From: Rotaria socialis
Taxonomy: Eukaryota > Rotifera > Eurotatoria > Philodinida > Philodinidae
Reading direction: 5' to 3'
Assembly: GCA_905331475.1 (NCBI GenBank)
Contig: CAJNYU010003810.1
Location: forward strand, 64,818 to 128,817
Length of the DNA: 64,000 nucleotides
The notes under the pieces: model-generated
Database searches by the model: none
What the model was told of the DNA's origin: nothing
Seen by the model: the letters and a program-made list of their open reading frames with translations, nothing else
Shown here: positions 57,534-64,000 of the stretch, one piece after another
How positions within the stretch are numbered: the stretch's first letter is position 1
Layout of the letters: each line of letters opens with the position of its first letter
Position numbers and translations under genes: made by a program

Positions 57534-59467
57534 ATGGAAAACGATCAATTGTCAACTTCGGTCTCACCTTTAGCATTAGGTGGTGCCATAACAGGCATTT
57601 TTGTGCTTATTTTTTCAATTATTTATTTATTTGTTCGATCACCTTCATCGTCAGAGACGGATGAAACTGAAAAGCCAAGTAAAACAGAGAATGATCGAAA
57701 AAAGTCAGCACCAAAATCGACAACAACAAAGCCCATAAAGCAAGATACAAAAGTAACAAATAAATTTGCACATCCATGGTTATGTGCATCATTACGAGCT
57801 CATTCAAGTTCAGTAACTGGATTAAATTTTAGTCATAATGATAAATATCTTGCATCAGTTGCTGAAGGTAATTTCATAATTCTTGATTTTGATTTTATTT
57901 TGATTAACCATTTTATTTTATCTCGTAGATGATAGTGTTCTTTTATGGCCTACAAAAGATTTTGATGGAAAAGAACATAAGTATATTGGTTGCCATTTAT
58001 TACACTTAAAATAGTCTATTTTCTTAGGCATACTCGAGTTAATATTGCATTTGATCAAGCCAATCGTGTCATATTTAGTCCGGATGGAAAGTAAATAAAA
58101 TTAAGAATATGAAAATAAAATTTCATTTTTTTTCAATTCTAGAGCATTTCTTGTTAATTTATTAAAAGAAAATGTTATTCGTGTATACAAATTTGAAAAA
58201 CGTGCCGATGGCTTAATAACAAATGCTCATGCTGTGTTAGATTTTCCTAAAGTAAAAATAAACAAAATATATTTATTTATTTATTTATATGCGTATATTT
58301 AATTTCTTTTTTGCTTTGCAGAAAAATGAAAGTCCTATTATTTCTATTGGTATTGCTTGTACTGGAAAATTTATTATATCAGCAGAAGTTAACAATAAAA
58401 TTGTTTTATACGATACTAAAGGTAAATCAATTAGTTTCAGTCTTCAGGTTTTTATAAGTCACTTTTTTGATTTTGATTAAAACATAGAGACTATCAATCC
58501 AATAGCAGTACATTTGTAATTTCTGTTTCAATTTATAGGTGAAGTTCTTGATACAATTGAAACTCATCAAGGTCATTTAACGTATGCTGCTGTATCTCCA
58601 TGTGGTCGATTTTTTGGTTCATCTGGTTTTATGAGTGATGTGCGATTTTACGAAGTTTGTTTTGAAAAATCCAATGGAAATTTCAAAGAAACTCGAAAAG
58701 CATTCGATCTTAAAGGACACAATGCTCAAGTTTCATGTTTTAGTTTAAATAAAGATTCAACACGTGCTGCAACTATATCAAAAGATAATACATGGAAATT
58801 ATGGAATACCGATGTTGATTATCTTCATAAACAAGATCCAAAATGTCTATATACGGGCAAATTATCATACAATATTGAAGATTTAGGTTTAATTGTTCTT
58901 TCACCCGATGCTTTATCAGTCGCTATTTCAATCGATAATCGTATTATGTTTTATAATTTAAGTAATGAGGAAAAAAAATGTGAACAAGATATTGAAAATT
59001 CTCATTCAGGTAATAAATTATATCCATTGGATCATGACAGTGTGCACATTCTACTGTATTATATCTTAGAAATCTTTTTAAATAACATTTTATAGACAAG
59101 GATATTTATTTGAATCATTCTTTTTAGACACTATTCGTGTATTAATTATGGATGGCACAGGAAGATATGTAGCATCTGCTGGTGACCGACAGATACGAGT
59201 ATTTCATAATATCGCTGGTACCTATTTATTTTATATTTAAATACATTTTATTTGAAAGATTTTACTTTTAGAATTAAAAGGGTTAATTGATGATTTAACA
59301 GAAAAAGCTCATACAGCAAAACAATTAACATTAAAAGAACGCATGGAAGAACAAATACACGATGCAATGTAAGAAAATTTCAAATTCTTTCTTTTATTTT
59401 TTTGATGAATTTTTGTTTCTTCTTTTCAAGGTCAAAAATCGATAAAATTTTAAATGGTGCTTCTTAG
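57534..59467 (+). CDS. TBL2: transducin beta-like 2, ER membrane WD40 protein
   Basis: 450 residues from nine exons: 57534-57867, 57929-57980, 58028-58090, 58143-58251, 58322-58421, 58539-59009, 59128-59217, 59272-59368, 59431-59467. An N-terminal membrane anchor (about residues 13-36, LALGGAITGIFVLIF...) is followed by a charged linker and then WD repeats. They match TBL2 in order: VTGLNFSHNDKYLASVAEDD, SVLLWPTKDF, HTRVNIAFD, IISIGIACTGKFI, AAVSPCGRF, AFDLKGHNAQV, DNTWKLWNTDVDY, GRYVASAGDRQIRVFHN. TBL2 sits in the endoplasmic reticulum membrane and binds PERK under stress in mammals. The length matches the human protein (447). Its 3' end faces the mannitol dehydrogenase gene with only 109 bp between stop codons. 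Confidence 0.92.
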
Positions 59468-59556
59468 TTAATTGGTTTTATGAATATTCTTTTTATTCAA
59501 CGTTGTTATTTCTACATCTATGGAAAAAAAACGATGACATATAAAGTATACGTTCC

Positions 59557-59562
59557 TTTATT
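59557..59562 (-). other. polyadenylation signal AATAAA (minus strand)
   Basis: AATAAA 15 nt beyond the mannitol dehydrogenase stop, inside the narrow gap to TBL2. Confidence 0.5.
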
Positions 59563-59576
59563 CTGTTTGTTTTAAA

Positions 59577-61162
59577 TTATTTCTTGGTTGGGGCTTCATT
59601 AATCCATTGTTGAAGTGTTTTTTTCGAACCGATTTCATATAAAAGATGAACAACTCTTTCAACAGCTTCAGTAAAATGTTGATATTCAGCTAGTACACCA
59701 AAAATTTGGTTGATATCTAAAATTTGCTTAGCACCTGGTTTTATTTGTGTTGCTATTTCACTAAGTTTAAGTTCAGTAGCTAATGCATCTTGTAATATAA
59801 TTGACTTATTTTCTTCATCAAATCCACTTAAATATCGTATCCAAGCGCCAACAGACAATGCACAAAAATGTGGATTCATTCCTCGTTTAAGTTGTTCAAC
59901 AATAGTAGGCACAAGAAACTTAGGAAATTTCGATGCTCCATCCATGCATACTCGTAATGCAGTATCTTTAATGTATGGATTTGAGAAACGTTCAATAAGT
60001 GTACGTTTATAATTGTCAAGATCAATACCAGGTACTGGTGGTAAAGTTGGAGTTATTTCAATATTCATTAATTGTTCAATATAGATTTCAATTTGTTTAT
60101 CTAACATTATTTCATGAATATAATTATAACCCATTAAATGACCGATATAACACATGCTTGTATGTGATGCATTTAAAAGACGCATTTTCATACATTCGTA
60201 TGCTTCTACATGTTCCGTTAGAAGCACATTATAGGGTGTAGTAGAAAGTAATTCGAGTGGAGGTCGTCCATTACAAAATGAATCTTCGATGACCCATTGA
60301 ATAAAGGGTTCAGTTATAACTGGCCATCCATCAGCAATACCACAATGGGAGCGAACATATTCACGATCAGCATCAGTTGTTGCTGGTGTAATGCGATCAA
60401 CTAGATTTAGGAAGTAATAAGAAAGAGGATTTTTTTATTTCTAGTTTTTGAGAAAAACTTATTTTTCTTACCCATAGCATTTGGAAACGTTACTTGTGTT
60501 TCAATATATTCGATTAATTCAGTATTATTTAAACTTTTAGCAAATTGTAGAATACATTTTTTTATAACTTCACCATTTTGTTGAACATTATCGCATGACA
60601 TAACTGTAAATGGTTTTATATTAGCACGACGACGTGCATCTAATGCATGGGTAATGAAACCAAATACTGTTCTAAGTTTATCGGAATTTGATAAATCATG
60701 TTGAATATCAACATTATTCATATCTAAATCGTAGCCACTTTCAGTGATTGTCATTGAAACAATTTTCGTATCAGGATGTACAAGTACTGCTAAAGCACTT
60801 TCAGGTTCATCAGGTGCGTAAATATAATTTATCAGAGAACCAATAATACGAACATTAACATCATTTTCATCAGTACCTTTTGTTACTAATGTATATAAAC
60901 CATTTTGTTTATTCATTACAATACTCATCGGTTTATCAAATGAGCGAACTCCAATACCAACAATACCCCACTCAGTTTTTTGATGTTCACTTGCTAATAC
61001 ATCCATATAGTATGCTAAATGTGAACGATGAAAATTTCCAACACTCAAATGAACAATGCCGTGTTTAAGTTGGTTACGATCAAACGATGGTAAATGAGTA
61101 CCAATTGATTCACATTTCGATTTGTCAACAATAAGTTGACTTACAACTGAATTAGTAGTCAT
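59577..61162 (-). CDS. mannitol 2-dehydrogenase / polyol dehydrogenase
   Basis: 504 residues from two exons (60472-61162 and 59577-60400). Long-chain polyol dehydrogenases oxidise mannitol, or a related sugar alcohol or aldonate, with NAD(P). Visible signatures: the dinucleotide-binding segment GIVHLSVGNFHRSH (35-48); MSCDNVQQNGE (188-198); FPNAMVDRITP (226-236), which matches the family signature around V-D-R; a Lys-containing ASHTSMCYIGHLMG region; and FSNPYIKDTALRV in the C-terminal domain. The length matches bacterial and fungal enzymes. The family is scarce in animals, so acquisition from a microbe is likely, followed by gain of a spliceosomal intron (GT-AG) inside the VDR signature. A TTCTTCAG acceptor lies 6 nt before the ATG, suggesting trans-splicing. 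Exact substrate not determinable. Confidence 0.88.
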
Positions 61163-61518
61163 TTTGATCTGAAGAAATACAATAGCGAAGAACAGCTAAA
61201 TGAATAGAAAAAAAGCTTTAAGCTAAGAAGCATGTACTGCAAGCAACATTATCTTGTGTAGTGTTTATATGATATAACATTCAGATAATAAACAGTAAAT
61301 AAATAGAGAAATATTAAGAGTACCTTTCAAATAAAGAAAAGAAACTGAAGTATATGCAAGATACTTTATTTAAAAACAAACATATCTCCATGTATAAGAG
61401 AATATCATGAAGCGATTTGATTTTTTTTAATTCACAAAATAATGTATTCAAAAGCTTTAAAGATGAATATCAAATAAAAAATATTATGTCGCACAGCATA
61501 GCTTCACAATGGTAATGA
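61163..61518. other. intergenic, no gene seen
   Basis: 356 bp between the mannitol dehydrogenase start and the stop of the Pro/Tyr/Cys repeat gene; AT-rich. Confidence 0.4.
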
Positions 61519-61815
61519 TTATTGGGGTGGGGGACAATAGCCCATGTCAGAAGGCGGTGGACAATAACCCATGTCAGAAGGCGGTGGACAATAGCCCATG
61601 TCAGAAGGTGGTGGACAGTAACCCATACTCGGAGGCGGTGGACAATAGCCCATATCTGGAGATGGATAATATGAAGGTACTGGTGGTGGTACATAATGCT
61701 GATGGTGGTGATTTGGAAAATGATGTGAAGGCGGTGGTGGGTAATAACCAGCGCCTGATTGATATGGTTGTGGTTGATAAGGGTAGCGAGTAGGGTAACA
61801 GCATTCTTGTCCCAT
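61519..61815 (-). CDS. small proline-tyrosine-cysteine repeat protein
   Basis: 98-residue intronless frame from the ATG at 61815. The N-terminus is MGQECCYPTRYPYQP. A middle His/Pro/Tyr-rich stretch (PPPPSHHFPNHHHQHY) is followed by five copies of a 9-residue unit around SDMGYCPPP, encoded by near-identical 27-bp repeats at about 61529-61663. No signal peptide or membrane segment. Met-Gly at the start followed by cysteines could be an N-myristoylation/palmitoylation site, but this is inference. The tyrosine- and proline-rich composition resembles XYPPX-repeat tails that form disordered or self-associating segments. The family is not recognised. The tandem DNA repeat argues for expansion by slippage. 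Confidence 0.6.
   Translation of the reverse strand: MGQECCYPTRYPYQPQPYQSGAGYYPPPPSHHFPNHHHQHYVPPPVPSYYPSPDMGYCPPPPSMGYCPPPSDMGYCPPPSDMGYCPPPSDMGYCPPPQ
61529..61663. repeat. 27-bp coding tandem repeat, about five copies
   Basis: Units of the type GGTGGACAATAGCCCATGTC plus AGAAGGC. The first three are nearly identical and the last two diverge. Each encodes one MGYCPPP-containing unit on the minus strand. Confidence 0.85.
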
Positions 61816-62387
61816 CTTTATTAGAATAATATTTCAAATGAATATGTGAAAATAAGGTCAGTTGATATAAATTAAAGTAGATGAAGAAACTGAAGAACTC
61901 GTGTATATTATACTGAGTTGTGACGTAGCGCAACATAGATATTTGTTGTTTTTGACTCATTTAAGTTAAGAAAAACAAGCAAATTGATTAAACGTGTCAA
62001 CATCGTATATCAGCTTTTTTCATAAAAAAAAGATAACCAAAGATTTTATGGTGTAATTACATGTTTATGTTATGTATAGTATACAGAAAGTTGAACCAAT
62101 GAGCATACATATTGTGCTTCTAATGGATCACATATACTATCTATTGACATCACTTGTTGTTCAAAGATGAATAGATTAGAATGTGATCTATAATAAAACT
62201 AGTAGATGTTGCGTTGAATAATTTAATAGTTGACTGCTATCATACGGCATCTGTTGTTCTAATTCATCAATGAATATTCGTTTCGCCTATATGTATATAT
62301 TTAAGAGAACAATAAGCAAATAATCGGACAACACAACATTTTTCAATCTAGATAAATTGCTAGTCATATTTTCTTGTTTTATCCAAT
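61816..62387. other. divergent promoter region
   Basis: 572 bp between the repeat-protein gene and the F-box gene, which read away from each other. TATATATTTAAG near 62294 is a TATA-like word for the plus-strand gene. TTTTCAATCTAG near 62350 is acceptor-like. Confidence 0.35.
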
Positions 62388-63971
62388 ATGATTTTGACGT
62401 TAGAAGATCTTCCAAATGAAATACTTCTTTTAATCTTTAATCATTTGCCAATTATCGATATTCTTTACTCATTTTATCGTCTCAATCATCGATTTACATT
62501 ACTAATTCAAACATTCAAAGATCTTCATATTGATTTTTCATGTCAACCTTTGAGTAAAACTCAATTTATTTGTATTATAAATCAACTTCATTCATTAGAT
62601 ATTAAATCCATAAAGATATCGAATCGTTATTATGTTGATGCCATAACATTTTTTGTTACACATATTCTGCCTAATCAACTTATTCATTTTCGATCACTTC
62701 TACTTACTGATGCTGATCGAAATACAATCGTAAAAATTGTACACAACTACCCTAAATTAACATCACTTTCCATAGAATCATCACTGTGGCGTTCAATGCC
62801 TCGTCGTTTTCTTCCTCATTTTTCAAATTTAACGCATTGTCGTTTACCAACGCTTGATTTACTAAATGGTTGTCATTTGAAAATAATCGATCTTACATTA
62901 GATCATTGTACAAGTGATAATCTTATTCAATTGAATACTACTGTTCCTCATGTACGTTGTCTTACATTGATATTAACTAACAATACAAATATTCCTCCTT
63001 TAATCAATTTTCCTATTGACTTGATTTCTCTTAAACTTATATTACGATCTGTTTTATTTAACGAATTAAAACGATTAATAATGATGATAAAATATGTTAA
63101 AAATTTAACTGTATCATTTAGTAATACAGAACATGAAGTTCATTGTTTTGATGAATATTTATTAGGCGAATGTTGGTTTTCAATTAATCAATATGTTGAA
63201 AATCTTCAATTTAGCATTATTGTAAATCAAACATTTGCAGTATTTTTAATGTCGAATCTTATTTCAAATTTTAATTGGTTCCAAAGAAAAATAGTTTGTC
63301 AACCAATTGATGACACCAATGGTTATCATCTATTTTCATTACCTTTTATTGACGACATATATACCATTAATACAAATCATCTTCAAAATATTATGATCAG
63401 TAGCAAGGATTTTATTCGTGTAAATCATCTTCATTTAACTATTCCTAATAATGATATTCAATCGTCTTTCAATTTTTCATCAAATTTTATTTTTCAAAAT
63501 TTAAAAAAATTGACTGTAATTTCTCATCGTGTTAATGATATGATGAGGTCTTTTATTGATAATGTTATGATCAATACTCGTCTTCAAACATTAGAACTTC
63601 GTTTTACAATAACGAACAATGGTTGTCGTAAATGGTTTGATAGATTTATTTATTACCTTCCATCATCAATTCATACATTAATATTGAGTACAACATGTAC
63701 AACATTTCTTTCAGATATGTTAGATAATAATAGTACATTACTTCCAAATATAAAACGTCTTATCTGTTCAGTAAAAAATCAAGATCATTTTGATACGTTA
63801 ATATTACTTTTATTGGAAACAATCCATGGAAAACCATTGATCTATTTGAATATTTCATTAGAAAATTCAAGTAAATCATCCAGTTTATTGTCAGGTTGGC
63901 TATTGAAAACAAGTTATTTGGAAAAAGCAACAATAAAATGCTCGGATCGACAATGTGCTATTTGGATTTAG
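62388..63971 (+). CDS. F-box protein, bdelloid-type family
   Basis: 527-residue intronless protein, complete, ending 29 bp before the window edge. The F-box is at the N-terminus (about residues 5-45: LEDLPNEILLLIFNHLP... followed by FYRLNHRF). The rest is leucine- and isoleucine-rich with irregular LRR-like spacing, including repeated 'LxxLxLxxxxxxN' stretches. F-box proteins recruit substrates to SCF ubiquitin ligases through Skp1. Large families with this layout (F-box plus degenerate leucine-rich region, single exon) are common in bdelloid genomes, to my knowledge. Substrate unknown. Confidence 0.8.
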   Translation: MILTLEDLPNEILLLIFNHLPIIDILYSFYRLNHRFTLLIQTFKDLHIDFSCQPLSKTQFICIINQLHSLDIKSIKISNRYYVDAITFFVTHILPNQLIHFRSLLLTDADRNTIVKIVHNYPKLTSLSIESSLWRSMPRRFLPHFSNLTHCRLPTLDLLNGCHLKIIDLTLDHCTSDNLIQLNTTVPHVRCLTLILTNNTNIPPLINFPIDLISLKLILRSVLFNELKRLIMMIKYVKNLTVSFSNTEHEVHCFDEYLLGECWFSINQYVENLQFSIIVNQTFAVFLMSNLISNFNWFQRKIVCQPIDDTNGYHLFSLPFIDDIYTINTNHLQNIMISSKDFIRVNHLHLTIPNNDIQSSFNFSSNFIFQNLKKLTVISHRVNDMMRSFIDNVMINTRLQTLELRFTITNNGCRKWFDRFIYYLPSSIHTLILSTTCTTFLSDMLDNNSTLLPNIKRLICSVKNQDHFDTLILLLLETIHGKPLIYLNISLENSSKSSSLLSGWLLKTSYLEKATIKCSDRQCAIWI

Positions 63972-64000
63972 CCAAATTTTTCTAATAAATCTTTACAATA

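Noticed and set aside
61509..61793. Plus frame with NSPCQKAVDN repeats opposite the Pro/Tyr/Cys gene
   Set aside because: Antisense shadow of the 27-bp coding repeat; the minus frame has the proper ATG and biased proline/tyrosine composition.
1..64000. CRISPR arrays, bacterial operons, Shine-Dalgarno sites, tRNA or rRNA genes
   Set aside because: None found; spaced direct repeats absent, gene structure is spliceosomal, no T-loop-like words with matching arms.

Overview
This is a eukaryotic window, AT-rich (roughly one third G+C by eye). It holds compact animal-type genes cut by many short introns, mostly 45-75 bp with GT-AG ends. The gene set is metazoan: TRPM channel, CEP44, TBL2, Rab8, class-5-like flippase. 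Two genes look bacterial or fungal in flavour (a DxCRDNPF-type caspase homologue and a mannitol 2-dehydrogenase), and one belongs to a divergent F-box family. That mixture, with strong 3' splice sites 6-29 nt upstream of several start codons (as expected for spliced-leader trans-splicing), suggests a bdelloid rotifer (Adineta/Rotaria-like). This is an inference; no marker here proves it.

Layout. 1.5-2.7 kb: caspase-like gene (+), followed by an unassigned membrane protein (-). 5.6-6.5 kb: hAT-type non-autonomous transposon with an intact 8-bp target duplication. 6.9-9.4 kb: Rab8 (-), with a second hAT-like MITE in its last intron. 11.8-13.2 kb: TATA-binding protein (+), divergent from Rab8. 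14.1-16.2 kb: Ro60-like RGG/vWA protein (+). 16.6-19.3 kb: repeat-rich stretch with a foldback element, a small inverted-repeat element and a CpG/TACG-rich block. 19.3-23.7 kb: complete eIF5B (-, 17 exons). 24.7-30.4 kb: P4-ATPase (-, 10 exons). 30.4-35.0 kb: long gene-free stretch. 35.0-35.5 kb: RPL35A (+). 37.2-40.4 kb: an unusual protein with an N-terminal vWA domain and a C-terminal RBR-type zinc-binding module (+). 42.1-53.7 kb: TRPM-family channel (-, 25 exons) with a decayed coding sequence and repeats in its long introns. 55.0-56.8 kb: CEP44 (-). 57.5-59.5 kb: TBL2 (+). 59.6-61.2 kb: mannitol dehydrogenase (-, convergent with TBL2). 61.5-61.8 kb: small Gly-Tyr-Cys-Pro repeat protein (-). 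62.4-64.0 kb: F-box protein (+).

The genes are a mixture of housekeeping functions (transcription, translation, vesicle traffic, lipid flipping, centriole, ER) and do not form a pathway. Nothing resembles an operon. Exon coordinates were derived by hand by joining GT-AG (one GC-AG) sites that keep frame and match the remembered family consensus. Transcript data would be needed to settle 5' ends. The most unusual protein is the vWA-RBR fusion at 37.2-40.4 kb.
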